The notes under the pieces were generated by a model. It searched no databases, was not told where the DNA came from, and saw only the letters and a program-made list of their open reading frames with translations. This document shows positions 1 through 7,941 of a DNA stretch of 64,000 bases, in pieces. Source of the stretch: Methylorubrum thiocyanatum (GTDB lineage Bacteria > Pseudomonadota > Alphaproteobacteria > Rhizobiales > Beijerinckiaceae). Where the stretch lies: assembly GCA_014138645.1 (NCBI GenBank), contig JACJIB010000006.1:372001-436000 (forward strand), given 5' to 3'. The position numbers and the translations under genes are program-made. Positions within the stretch are counted from its first letter, which is position 1; each line of letters opens with the position of its first letter.

Positions 1-709
1 GCGTCCGTTCCGCGACGAGGCGGTGGATGCGCCCTTGCATCGCGTTCAGCGCCCGACCGATCCCCCGGGTCTCGTCCGGTCCGACCTCAGGCACGGACAC
101 GACCGTACCGTGCCCGATCCGGACGGTGGCGTGCGTCAGTTCCCTGAGCGGGCCGGCGATCCGGTGCACCAGCACGACGGCGGCGACGCCGACCAGGATG
201 GCCATCGCGGTGGCGAGATACGCCCAGGGCGCAAGGTGGACCAAGTGAGGTGAATGGGCGGACCGGAAGGTCAGGAAGCTGCCGTCCGGTAGCGGGAAGG
301 CGCCACGCAGGTCCTGTTGGTGCAGCGGCTCGTCCGGCGCCGCCAGGGCGAGCGCCAGACCCGGGCCGAGCACGGGCTCGATCTCCAGGACGCGGTCGCG
401 CAGACCGCGCAAGGCGGGGTCGGTCTTGCCGGTCTCGGCGGATGATCCCCGCTCCCAGCCTATCTCGAAATGACCCGACGAGAGGGCTTTCGCCTCGATG
501 CCGCGCTCCTCCGGCGGTCGCCGCAGTACCGCTTCCCGCGCCAAGCCGAGCTGTCGTGCCACCTCGTTGGCGAACGCCTCGTCGGCCGCCGCCGCCGCCG
601 ACTGACGGTACAGCAGCAACGCGCCCCCGTGGACCACGAGTACCGCCAGCAACAGCACGGCGACGGTGCGCCCCTCCAGGCTGCGGGCTAGATCGACCAG
701 TAATTTCAT
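1..709 (-). CDS. Sensor histidine kinase, N-terminal part (cut by window edge)
   Basis: Inner-membrane sensor kinase of a two-component pair. Only about 236 residues are in the window; the dimerisation and ATPase domains lie beyond position 1. The visible part has a first membrane segment at about residues 16-34, a periplasmic sensor region of roughly 120 residues without a family I can name, a second membrane segment at about 161-182, and a HAMP-like linker beginning around HRIAGPLRELTHATVRIG. The ATG at 709 overlaps the TGA of the upstream response regulator (ATGA), so the two are translationally coupled. The ligand cannot be told from the sequence. Metal resistance genes lie 2 kb away, but nothing shows that this pair controls them. 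Confidence 0.85.
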   Translation of the reverse strand, partial: MKLLVDLARSLEGRTVAVLLLAVLVVHGGALLLYRQSAAAAADEAFANEVARQLGLAREAVLRRPPEERGIEAKALSSGHFEIGWERGSSAETGKTDPALRGLRDRVLEIEPVLGPGLALALAAPDEPLHQQDLRGAFPLPDGSFLTFRSAHSPHLVHLAPWAYLATAMAILVGVAAVVLVHRIAGPLRELTHATVRIGHGTVVSVPEVGPDETRGIGRALNAMQGRIHRLVAERT

Positions 710-1521
710 GCCCGCTCGACCTTGGCGGCCATCATGTAGCCGGAGCCGCGAACCGTCTTGATCACGGGGAGCGTGCCCTCGGGCGGTTCGAGCTTGCGCC
801 TGAGGCGGCTGACCAGCGTGTCCACGCTACGGTCGGACGGGGCGGCGAGCCGGCCGCGGCTCATCTCCAGGATCTGCTCGCGGCCAAGCACGCGCCCGGG
901 ACGCTCCAGGAACACCATGAGCAGGTCGTGCTCGGCCCCCGATAGGTCGACGGCGGCCCCCTCGGGATCGGTCAGCTGTCGGCTGCGCAAATCGAGCCGC
1001 CAGCCGGCGAAGGTCAGAACCTGTGCCCTTTCCCCCGCGGTGGCGGTCGGCGCGACGGCGGTCCGACGCAGCACCGCGCGGATGCGGGCCAGGAGTTCCG
1101 GCCGGCCGAACGGCTTGGCGACGTAGTCGTCGGCTCCGAGTTCCAGTCCGAGTACCCGGTCCGCCTCCTCGTTGCGGGCGGAGAGCATGATGACCGGCAC
1201 GGTGCATTTGGTGCGCAGCGCCCTCAGTAGATCGAAGCCGGAGGCACCGGGCAGCATCACGTCGAGCAGGACGAGATCGACCGACTGCCCGGGGAGCAGC
1301 GACCACATCTCGGCGCCGCTCCGGCAGCCCGTGACGCGGTAGCCGCTCTCCCTCAGGATTCGCGTGACCAACACCCGCATGCCGTCGTCGTCTTCGATCA
1401 GGAGGATGTGTTCCTGGGCGGAGCCCGCTCCAGGCCTGTCATCGCGTTCCATCAGCCACCGATTCATCCATCGCGCGAGGTCCATTGCGGAGAAAGCCTC
1501 CGCCAGATCCAGCCAACGCAT
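706..1521 (-). CDS. OmpR/PhoB-family response regulator
   Basis: DNA-binding response regulator of 271 residues, cognate to the kinase that follows it. The receiver domain (about residues 37-150) shows the acidic pocket in LLIEDDDG, the phospho-acceptor Asp in LVLLDVMLPG, and the Lys in YVAKPF. The C-terminal winged-helix domain (about 165-268) ends with the typical VSRLRRKLE and VRGSGYMM motifs. I chose the ATG at 1521 because GAGGG sits about 7 bases upstream. This gives a 24-residue extension before the usual start; an internal ATG at 1452 would make a more typical protein. The stop codon overlaps the kinase start. Targets are unknown. Confidence 0.93.
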   Translation of the reverse strand: MRWLDLAEAFSAMDLARWMNRWLMERDDRPGAGSAQEHILLIEDDDGMRVLVTRILRESGYRVTGCRSGAEMWSLLPGQSVDLVLLDVMLPGASGFDLLRALRTKCTVPVIMLSARNEEADRVLGLELGADDYVAKPFGRPELLARIRAVLRRTAVAPTATAGERAQVLTFAGWRLDLRSRQLTDPEGAAVDLSGAEHDLLMVFLERPGRVLGREQILEMSRGRLAAPSDRSVDTLVSRLRRKLEPPEGTLPVIKTVRGSGYMMAAKVERA

Positions 1522-1975
1522 CAGAGAACCCTCATCGAGTTGGCCACGAACGTCAATGAGAGTTATTTGAGAATGTATCCAAAATTTTCGGAATAAATTA
1601 TGTCTGACTTAATTAATTGGATGCATATATTTCTTGCCGCAGTAGCATACATACCTATTTATGGTAACTTTGACATCTAAATATTTTATATTCAAGGCAT
1701 TCAACACCGATTTAGTACAATCTCTACCATTAATTCGGCTGCAGATGATGGACTCAAGACGCCATCGAATGATAACTTGCTTGTGTTCCCGGCTCAAGAA
1801 TTGGTCGCGTTTCGCGGTCATCGCCGAACTTTACTGAGCTCTGACGGCCGGGCGGTCAGCTTCTTCCAACTCCATGAAGCACATATTAATTTATTTTTAA
1901 CTATAAGCTATTAGGTTTGGTTAACATAACTGTGCTCGCCGGGACGAGTTGCCGGCAAGAAGGAGGCTGGCGGCA
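1522..1975. other. AT-rich intergenic spacer
   Basis: About 450 bases with much lower GC than the surroundings, especially 1560-1920. It should hold the promoters of the response regulator (minus) and of flgC (plus). A 70-codon minus-strand frame exists at 1609-1821, but it has AT-rich codons unlike neighbouring genes, no recognisable domain and no clear ribosome site, so I do not call it a gene. Confidence 0.5.
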
Positions 1976-2380
1976 ATGAAAGATGACATTTCCGGGCCGA
2001 GCTTGGCGTCCGCCGCCCTCCGCATTCATCAGGGTCGCATGCGCGTGTCGGTCGAGAACATCGCCAACGCGCATTCCACGGCGTCCGTCCCGGACGGAGA
2101 ACCCTATCGGCGCAAGATTGCGGTGTTCGAGCCGATCACGGGCAACACCGAGGAGGCACCGGCCATCCGGATCGTACGCGACAAGACCGAATTCCCGATG
2201 GTTCATAGTCCCGGGCACCCCGCCGCCGATGCCGGCGGCAACCTCAAGCTTCCGAATGTCCGCCCTACGGTCGAGATGTCCGACCTGCGCTCTGCCATGC
2301 GAGCGTACGAGGCAAATCTACGTACCATCGCAACCTTTGACGACCTGAAAGGAAAGACGCTCGCGCTACTGAAGAGCTGA
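1976..2380 (+). CDS. flgC: Flagellar basal-body rod protein FlgC (isolated copy)
   Basis: Proximal rod protein of the flagellar basal body. The product is 134 residues, the same as the classical FlgC. The N-terminal rod motif is present (SVENIANAHST, matching the family ANxxNANT/S pattern), followed by DGEPYRRK, then PGHPAADAGGNLKLPNV (family PxHPxADxxGYVxxPNV) and a C-terminal MRAYEANLRTIATFDDLKGKTL helix region. I chose the ATG at 1976 because AGGAGG lies 9 bases upstream; the longer frame from 1949 begins with TTG and reads through that ribosome site. No flgB, fliE or other flagellar gene is next to it, which is unusual because flgC normally sits in a flgBC-fliE operon. It may be an extra copy. 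Confidence 0.88.
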   Translation: MKDDISGPSLASAALRIHQGRMRVSVENIANAHSTASVPDGEPYRRKIAVFEPITGNTEEAPAIRIVRDKTEFPMVHSPGHPAADAGGNLKLPNVRPTVEMSDLRSAMRAYEANLRTIATFDDLKGKTLALLKS

Positions 2381-2439
2381 TGTCGGCGACACGAAAGCAT
2401 TTCATGATAACGTGCCGAACGCGGCCGGCGCATGCGCCC

Positions 2440-3126
2440 TCAACCGACAAGTTCATCGAGCAGGAGCAAGAGCAGGAAACCTGCGAAGAACATCGCGGTC
2501 ACCCATGGGCGGTCCTCCGTCTCGTGGGCCTCCACCAGCAGTTCCTCCGTGACGAGATAGAGGAGCGCGATCAGGCCGAAGGCGAGGAAACCGCCGCGGA
2601 TGGCCGATGGCAGTGTGGCGACCGGGCCGCCGAGCAGGGCGCCGAGCGGCAGCAGGACGACGAGGGCGGCGGTCAAGCCGACCACCCTGGCTTTCGAGGT
2701 TCCACCCTCGCCGAGTTCGTTCGCGACGGTCAGGCCGAGGAACAGTACCTCGATGGTCAGGGCGACCGTGAGCAGGAAACCGGCCTTGGCGCCCGCTGCG
2801 AAGGCTATGCCGAGGACGAGCCCGTCCACAAGGATGTCGATTCCGGTGACGGTCAGCAGACCGACCGGACCTCTGACCCGACGCTCCAGGGTGCGAACCG
2901 CGAGCATGGCGGCAACACCGACGCTACCGCCGACCAGGGTGGCCCAGGGCGATCCGGCATGCTTGAGGTCAGGCAGGATCTCGCCCGCCGCCGCGGCGAA
3001 TACGACGCCTGCGGCGAAGTGCTGGATGGCGCTGACCAGGACGGGTCCTGGCCGCATGTTGACGGCGACCGCGGCGCCGAGGACGGCGGCTGCTGCCGGG
3101 ATGAGGGTATAGAGCCAGGCTTGCAT
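2440..3126 (-). CDS. ZIP-family metal transporter
   Basis: Predicted inner-membrane divalent metal transporter of 228 residues with about seven or eight hydrophobic segments. The metal-pathway helices of the ZIP family are visible: AIQHFAAGVVFAAAAGEILPDL (His and Glu), DGLVLGIAFAAGAKAG, and LTIEVLFLGLTVANELGEG. ZIP proteins usually carry Zn or related ions toward the cytoplasm, although some bacterial members act in efflux operons. It starts 7 bases after the stop of the CDF gene, so the two form one transcript controlled by the MerR-type promoter at 4144-4174. Pairing an importer-like protein with an exporter is notable, and its direction of transport here is open. Confidence 0.85.
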   Translation of the reverse strand: MQAWLYTLIPAAAAVLGAAVAVNMRPGPVLVSAIQHFAAGVVFAAAAGEILPDLKHAGSPWATLVGGSVGVAAMLAVRTLERRVRGPVGLLTVTGIDILVDGLVLGIAFAAGAKAGFLLTVALTIEVLFLGLTVANELGEGGTSKARVVGLTAALVVLLPLGALLGGPVATLPSAIRGGFLAFGLIALLYLVTEELLVEAHETEDRPWVTAMFFAGFLLLLLLDELVG

Positions 3127-3133
3127 CGTAGGT

Positions 3134-4090
3134 TCAGACCACGCCGTCCGGGGCCAGGGCGCAGGCGGTCGCCTCGCTGGTCTCGACCTGCAGCGTGACG
3201 TGGGCGATCCCGAACCGGTCCCTCAATTCGCGTGCGGCCCGCATCAGGAAGGCGTCGTCCGTGCCGTCCGGCCTCACGAGATGGCTCGTCAGGGCGACCT
3301 CGGTCGTGCTCATCGGCCAGACGTGGAGATCGTGGACGGCCGTGACGCCCTCCAAGCCCCGCAGATGGGCGCGCACGGCGTCCGGGTCGATGCCGGGAGG
3401 CACGGCGCCGAGCGACATCCGCATGCTGTCGCGCAAAAGTCCCCAGGTGCTCCATACGACCGCCGCGGCGATGAGCAGGCTGGTCACCGGATCGAGCCAA
3501 CGCCAACCCGTCAGGGCGATCAGCAGGCCGGCGACGACGACACCCGCCGAGACGGCGGCATCGGCGGCCATGTGCAGGAAGGCGCCCTTCACGTTGAGGT
3601 CGCCTTCGCGCCCCGATGCGAACAGCCAGGCGGTGATGCCGTTGATCAGGATGCCGATGCCGGCGACCACCATCACGGTGGTCCCGGCCACCGGTGCGGG
3701 CTCGCCGAAGCGCCGGACCGCCTCCCAGGCGATGGCGCCCATGGCGACGAGGAGGATGACCGCGTTGAACAGGGCGGCCAGGATCGAGGAGCCCATCATG
3801 CCGTAGGTGTAGCGCGGCGTCGGCGCCCGTTTCCCGAGAACGGCCGCGGCCCAGGCGACGGCGAGCCCGAGCACGTCCGAGAGGTTGTGCCCCGCGTCGG
3901 CGACGAGGGCGAGGGAGTTGCTCCAGACGCCGTAGACCGCCTCGACGATCACGAAGGCGACGTTCAGGCCGATGCCGACCGCGAAGGCCTTGCCGAAATC
4001 GACGGGCGCATGGGCGTGGCCGGAATGGTCGTGTTCGTGTCCACCGCCGTCACTGAGGGCACTGACGGAGCGATCTGCGTGTTCGGTCAT
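3134..4090 (-). CDS. czcD: CDF-family divalent cation exporter (CzcD/ZitB-like)
   Basis: Proton-coupled exporter of Zn2+ and related ions in the inner membrane; 318 residues. It has a His-rich N-terminus (GGGHEHDHSGHAHA), six hydrophobic segments, the HxxxD metal site in helix II (ALVADAGHNLSDVLGL), the matching HMAAD site in helix V, and a cytoplasmic C-terminal domain ending with an HVTLQVET-type motif. All are standard for the CzcD/ZitB branch. The gene lies directly behind a MerR-type promoter with 19-base spacing (4144-4174) and in front of the ZIP gene. It should be induced with the P-type ATPase by the same metal. Confidence 0.93.
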   Translation of the reverse strand: MTEHADRSVSALSDGGGHEHDHSGHAHAPVDFGKAFAVGIGLNVAFVIVEAVYGVWSNSLALVADAGHNLSDVLGLAVAWAAAVLGKRAPTPRYTYGMMGSSILAALFNAVILLVAMGAIAWEAVRRFGEPAPVAGTTVMVVAGIGILINGITAWLFASGREGDLNVKGAFLHMAADAAVSAGVVVAGLLIALTGWRWLDPVTSLLIAAAVVWSTWGLLRDSMRMSLGAVPPGIDPDAVRAHLRGLEGVTAVHDLHVWPMSTTEVALTSHLVRPDGTDDAFLMRAARELRDRFGIAHVTLQVETSEATACALAPDGVV

Positions 4091-4143
4091 CGGGATATCC
4101 GCTCGCCTTCACGCCCTCGACGGGGCATCCGACATCTGCGGCA

Positions 4144-4174
4144 CGCCTAATTCCTCTAGCGACTGGAGGAGCAA
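4144..4174 (-). promoter_or_regulatory. MerR-type promoter and operator of the czcD-zip unit
   Basis: Read on the minus strand: TTGCTC (4174-4169), 19 bases, TAGGCG (4149-4144). The spacer holds the dyad CCTCCAG-TCG-CTAGAGG (4169-4153), one mismatch from perfect. A stretched 19-base spacer with a central dyad is the signature of MerR-family activated promoters. The site matches the perfect dyad in front of the ATPase gene. Confidence 0.85.
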
Positions 4175-4228
4175 GGGCTTTCCGAACGCGAAATGCGCGA
4201 AAAATCCGATCCCGAGCGCCCGAAGTCC

Positions 4229-4651
4229 TCAGTGCTCCTCGTGCAGGCATTCGCCGTGATCAGCCAGCACCTCGACGATGCGGCATTCCCGTACGCGGCC
4301 CCGCGAGCATTCATCGAGCATCGCCTGGACCTCCGCCCTCAGCCCGGCGAGCCGCGCGATCCGGTCGTCGATGTCGGCGAGGTGCCGGCGGGCGATGGCG
4401 TCCACCTCCCCGCACGGGCGTTCCGGCTGCTCGGCGAGGTCGAGCAGGGCACGGATGTCCTCGATCTCGAAGCCGAGTTCACGCGCGTGCCGGATGAACC
4501 GGAGCCTGCGCACGTCGGCCGCGCCGTAGGTTCGCCGGTTGCCTTCCGTTCGGGACGCGCGCGGCAGGAGCCCGCGCTCCTCGTAGAATCGGATGGTCGG
4601 CACCTTCACGGCTGCCTGCCGCGACAATTCCCCGATTGCGATGGGCTTCAA
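4229..4651 (-). CDS. cadR: MerR-family metal regulator (CadR/PbrR-like), copy 1
   Basis: Metal-sensing activator of 140 residues. The N-terminal HTH (IGELSRQAAVKVPTIRFYEERGLLP, then RTYGAADVRRLRFIR) is followed by a dimerisation helix. Metal-ligand cysteines fall at about C80, C115 and C123, the pattern of CadR/PbrR regulators for Cd, Pb and Zn, with one more at C135 in the His/Glu-rich tail. I place the start at TTG 4651: it begins at the conserved N-terminus, leaves the operator at 4662-4678 outside the gene, and longer frames would run across the divergent ATPase promoter. It is divergent from the ATPase gene and should control it, the czcD-zip unit, and possibly the second regulator through shared dyads. 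Confidence 0.9.
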   Translation of the reverse strand: MKPIAIGELSRQAAVKVPTIRFYEERGLLPRASRTEGNRRTYGAADVRRLRFIRHARELGFEIEDIRALLDLAEQPERPCGEVDAIARRHLADIDDRIARLAGLRAEVQAMLDECSRGRVRECRIVEVLADHGECLHEEH

Positions 4652-4656
4652 GGCAC

Positions 4657-4687
4657 TTGCTCCTCTAGTCGCTAGAGGAAGTAGGGT
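4657..4687 (+). promoter_or_regulatory. MerR-type promoter and operator of the P-type ATPase gene
   Basis: TTGCTC (4657-4662), 19 bases, TAGGGT (4682-4687). The spacer carries a perfect dyad CCTCTAG-TCG-CTAGAGG (4662-4678). This is the classic arrangement of MerR/ZntR/PbrR promoters, in which the regulator untwists an over-long spacer when metal binds. It lies between the divergent regulator and ATPase genes. Confidence 0.9.
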
Positions 4688-4715
4688 CGCCTCAACCACA
4701 TGGAAGGCATCCGCC

Positions 4716-6854
4716 GTGACCGAAGCAGCGACCCTGGACAGGACCAACGTCCCGACGACCCGCTTGCGGGTGACCGGCATGGACTGCGCGTCCTGCGCGG
4801 CGAAGGTCGAGGCCGCCGTGCGCCGCCTGCCCGACATCGCGCAGGTGCAGGTCTCGGTCGCCGCCGAGACGCTCGCGGTGCGTCACGGACCCGGCACCGA
4901 TGCGAGAATGATCGCTGACACCGTCCGCGGCCTCGGCTACGGGGCCGAGGACCCGGACGCCGTGGCGTCGGGGAATACCGCTGAGGCGCCTTGGTGGAGA
5001 GCGCCGAAAGCCCTGCTGGCGGCTGCCTGCGGCGCGGCCCTGGTGACAGCCTACGTGCTCGGGCACGTCGCGCCAATTACCGAGCGCTGGGCTTTCCTCG
5101 CGGCCATGGCGGTCGGGCTGGTGCCGGTTGCCCGACGAGCTATCTTGGCCGCCCGGCATGGGACGCCTTTCTCCATCGAGATGCTTATGACGGTCGCCGC
5201 CGTCGGCGCGACCGTCATCGGGGCGACCGAGGAGGCGGCGACCGTCGTCTTCCTGTTCCTGATCGGCGAAGTGCTGGAGGGCGTCGCTGCCAGCCGGGCC
5301 CGGGCAAGCATCCGTGGGTTGACCGGTCTCGTCCCGGAGACGGCGCTGCTGGAACGCGACGGCACGACCGAGTCTGTGCCCGCCGCGAGCCTCAAGGTCG
5401 GCGCCACCGTGCTGGTGCGGCCGGGTGACCGCGTCCCGGCGGACGGGACCATCCTCGACGGCGGGAGCGACGTCGACGAGGCGTCGGTCACCGGCGAGAG
5501 CGTGCCGAGGCGCAAGGAGCTTGGCGACGCAGTCTTCGCCGGGACGGTCAACGGCGACGGGGCGCTCCGCGTCCGAGTGACTGCGGCTGCCAAGCACAAC
5601 ACCATCGCCCGGGTTGTGCAACTGGTGGAGGAGGCGCAGGAGGCGAAGGCGCCGACCGAGCGCCTGATCGACCGGTTCTCCAGGGTCTACACCCCCGCCG
5701 TCGTCGCGGTGGCCGCCTTGGTGGCGGTGGTCCCGCCGCTCCTCACGGGCGGCGCGTGGGGGGATTGGGTCTACAAGGGGTTGGCGATCCTGCTGATCGG
5801 CTGCCCCTGCGCGCTCGTCATCTCAACTCCGGCGGCCATCGCGGCCGGCATTTCGGCCGGGGCCCGGCGCGGGCTCCTCATCAAGGGCGGCGCCGTCCTT
5901 GAGCGGCTGGCCTCGGTGACGACGGTCGCCTTCGACAAGACGGGAACCCTGACGGAGGGCAAGCCTGTCGTGACGGACGTGGTGGCATTCGAGAGGTCCG
6001 AGCGGGACGTGCTATCGCTGTCGGGCGCCCTTGAGGGCGGCTCCTCGCACCCGCTCGCCCGGGCCGTGTTGGCCAAGGCCGCCGAGGCCGGAGCGCCGGT
6101 GCCCCCGGCATTCGGGGCCCAGGCAATCGGCGGCAAGGGCGTCGCCGGCAAGGTCGGGGGACTCGATTTGTTCCTGGGCTCGCCAAGGGAAGCCGGCGCG
6201 CGCGTGCCGTTCACGCGCGATCAGGAGGAGCGGGTCTCCCGGCTCCAGGGCGAGGGCAAGACCGTGTCGGTGCTCCTCGCGAACGGGGCGGTAGCCGGGC
6301 TGCTCGCGATGCGCGACGAGCCCAGGTCCGACGCGAGGGAGGGGGTCGACCGCCTTGCGTCGCTCGGCATCGGCGCGATCATGCTGACCGGCGACACCGC
6401 GCGGACGGGCTGGGCCGTGGCGGACGCGCTCGGCATCGAGGTGCAGGCCGAACTCCTGCCGGAGGACAAGCAGCGTATCGTGCGCGAGCGCCAAGCCACT
6501 GGTGCCGTGGTGGCGAAGGTCGGCGACGGCATCAACGACGCGCCGGCGCTCGCGGCCGCGGACGTCGGTATCGCGATGGGCGGAGGCACCGACGTGGCGC
6601 TTGAGACGGCCGACGCGGCGGCCCTGCACGGACGCGTCGCAGACATCGCCCGAATGATCGAACTGTCGCGCCGGACGCTGTTCAACATCAGGACGAACAT
6701 CGCCCTGGCGCTCGGCTTGAAGGCGGTGTTCCTGGTCACGACGGTTCTTGGGGTCACCGGCCTATGGCCTGCCATCCTAGCGGATACCGGGGCAACGGTG
6801 CTGGTGACGGCGAACGCGTTGCGGCTCCTTGGAGAGGGAGGATCGGGCGACTGA
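4716..6854 (+). CDS. zntA: P1B-type heavy-metal translocating ATPase (ZntA/CadA-like)
   Basis: Inner-membrane ATPase that pumps divalent soft metals (Zn/Cd/Pb) out of the cytoplasm; about 712 residues from the GTG at 4716. It has an N-terminal HMA domain with GMDCASC, transmembrane helices, the TGES actuator loop, the CPC ion motif (IGCPCALVIS, about residue 363), the phosphorylation site DKTGTLTEG (about 407), the SSHPLA motif and the hinge GDGINDAPAL. CPC plus a single CxxC HMA domain fits the Zn/Cd/Pb group rather than copper, although specificity is inferred. GGAAGG lies 8-9 bases before the GTG. The frame is open further upstream, but that part crosses the MerR promoter and cannot be coding. 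Transcribed away from the regulator. Confidence 0.95.
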   Translation: MTEAATLDRTNVPTTRLRVTGMDCASCAAKVEAAVRRLPDIAQVQVSVAAETLAVRHGPGTDARMIADTVRGLGYGAEDPDAVASGNTAEAPWWRAPKALLAAACGAALVTAYVLGHVAPITERWAFLAAMAVGLVPVARRAILAARHGTPFSIEMLMTVAAVGATVIGATEEAATVVFLFLIGEVLEGVAASRARASIRGLTGLVPETALLERDGTTESVPAASLKVGATVLVRPGDRVPADGTILDGGSDVDEASVTGESVPRRKELGDAVFAGTVNGDGALRVRVTAAAKHNTIARVVQLVEEAQEAKAPTERLIDRFSRVYTPAVVAVAALVAVVPPLLTGGAWGDWVYKGLAILLIGCPCALVISTPAAIAAGISAGARRGLLIKGGAVLERLASVTTVAFDKTGTLTEGKPVVTDVVAFERSERDVLSLSGALEGGSSHPLARAVLAKAAEAGAPVPPAFGAQAIGGKGVAGKVGGLDLFLGSPREAGARVPFTRDQEERVSRLQGEGKTVSVLLANGAVAGLLAMRDEPRSDAREGVDRLASLGIGAIMLTGDTARTGWAVADALGIEVQAELLPEDKQRIVRERQATGAVVAKVGDGINDAPALAAADVGIAMGGGTDVALETADAAALHGRVADIARMIELSRRTLFNIRTNIALALGLKAVFLVTTVLGVTGLWPAILADTGATVLVTANALRLLGEGGSGD

Positions 6855-7048
6855 GGCCCGTCAGGCTCCCACCACGTGATGCCCCATCCGTGTGCGACGT
6901 CATTAACGGGAGAGTGTCACGCAACGCTTCGAGGTTTGATGGAAAGGCTGCGGCGGATTGAAACTGTCGAGTGACGAATGAGATTCGGACAGTTCGTGGA
7001 GCCACCCACTCTCGTGCCCCTTTCCATTGAGGAGGAAGGAGAGTACAA

Positions 7049-7065
7049 CCTCTAGAGGCTGGAGG
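7049..7065. promoter_or_regulatory. Third copy of the MerR-type operator dyad
   Basis: CCTCTAG-AGG-CTGGAGG, the same 7-3-7 dyad as in front of czcD and the ATPase, with one mismatched arm base. It ends 12 bases before the start of the second MerR gene. I do not see a clear 19-base-spaced promoter around it, so it may work in autorepression rather than activation. Confidence 0.75.
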
Positions 7066-7077
7066 TTTGGGCCGAAA

Positions 7078-7503
7078 ATGAACATTTCGATCGGCGAGCT
7101 ATCGCGCCGCACGGGCGTGAAGGTTCCAACAATCCGCTACTATGAAGGAGCGGGCCTGATGCTAGCCCCGGCTCGTACAGGGGGGCAGCAGCGTCGCTAT
7201 TCGGAGGCCGAGGTAGCCCGACTGATATTTATCAGATCCTGTCGTGGTCTAGGTTTTGAGATTGATGATATACGCGAACTGATGTCCCTCTCGACCAAAA
7301 CTGATCACCAGTGCATCGAAGTAGGCACGGTTGCCCGTCGACACTTAGACGAGGTGAAACGCCGCATCGTGCAACTCACCGCCCTGCAAGAGGAACTGCA
7401 ACGTTTGGTAGAGTGCCATGGTCAGGGCAAGGTGGCGGAATGCCGTGTGATTGAGACGCTGACGGACTACGACCATCGTCTGCACGAGCACAATCGCGTC
7501 TAG
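7078..7503 (+). CDS. MerR-family metal regulator (CadR/PbrR-like), copy 2
   Basis: Second metal-sensing MerR protein, 141 residues, clearly related to the copy at 4229-4651 (shared IGELSRxxxVKVPTIR and GLGFEIDDIR). Ligand-type cysteines are at C79, C113 and C122, the PbrR/CadR arrangement; the fourth cysteine of copy 1 is absent. The ATG at 7078 begins at the conserved N-terminus and follows an operator dyad at 7049-7065. Codon use is less GC-biased than in copy 1, hinting at a different origin. It might respond to a different metal or fine-tune the same regulon; the sequence does not decide. Confidence 0.9.
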   Translation: MNISIGELSRRTGVKVPTIRYYEGAGLMLAPARTGGQQRRYSEAEVARLIFIRSCRGLGFEIDDIRELMSLSTKTDHQCIEVGTVARRHLDEVKRRIVQLTALQEELQRLVECHGQGKVAECRVIETLTDYDHRLHEHNRV

Positions 7504-7941
7504 GCTGCGAACGCGTCGCGTCTTCAGCGTAAGCGGCGCTCGACGCTACATACGTAGTGTCCGCCACCCAATTTCGAAGTGTGACTTCGAACCTCCATTT
7601 ACAGGGAGTGAAGTCAAATTCTCGGACCAAAAAATTACACAACCCTCCCTCCTTTTTTATCTAAAATCATAGAATATATTGCTTAGAACTGACTCTCCGT
7701 AGGGAGCATGTGCCATCCCGATTGCAGGACGTTTTTCTCCCAAAACTCGATATCACTTTGACGTGAAATTCTTAGTTTCGGCCCGAATCAGACCGCCATT
7801 CCGAACCAGGTCAGGGTTAAGTCTGAGGCGCCGACGCTCAACCGCGGCTTCGCTCTCCATGGTTGCTTAGAATGGCATAGCGTTGCCCCGGTTTCCCTCC
7901 GCACCCCATCAGGGGCTTGCCTGTGGGAGTTTCATGACCTG
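7504..7941. other. AT-rich intergenic region with an 8-3-8 inverted repeat
   Basis: About 440 bases between the second MerR gene and the ribbon-helix-helix gene, with no frame that looks coding. One perfect inverted repeat stands out: TTCGAAGT-GTG-ACTTCGAA at 7573-7591. It lacks a following T run, so a protein-binding site is as likely as a terminator. The drop in GC here may mark the left side of the accessory island. Confidence 0.5.

Noticed and set aside
1609..1821. 70-codon minus-strand frame in the AT-rich spacer
   Set aside because: AT-rich codons unlike neighbouring genes, no ribosome site, no recognisable motif; a long frame is expected by chance less often here, but nothing positive supports it.
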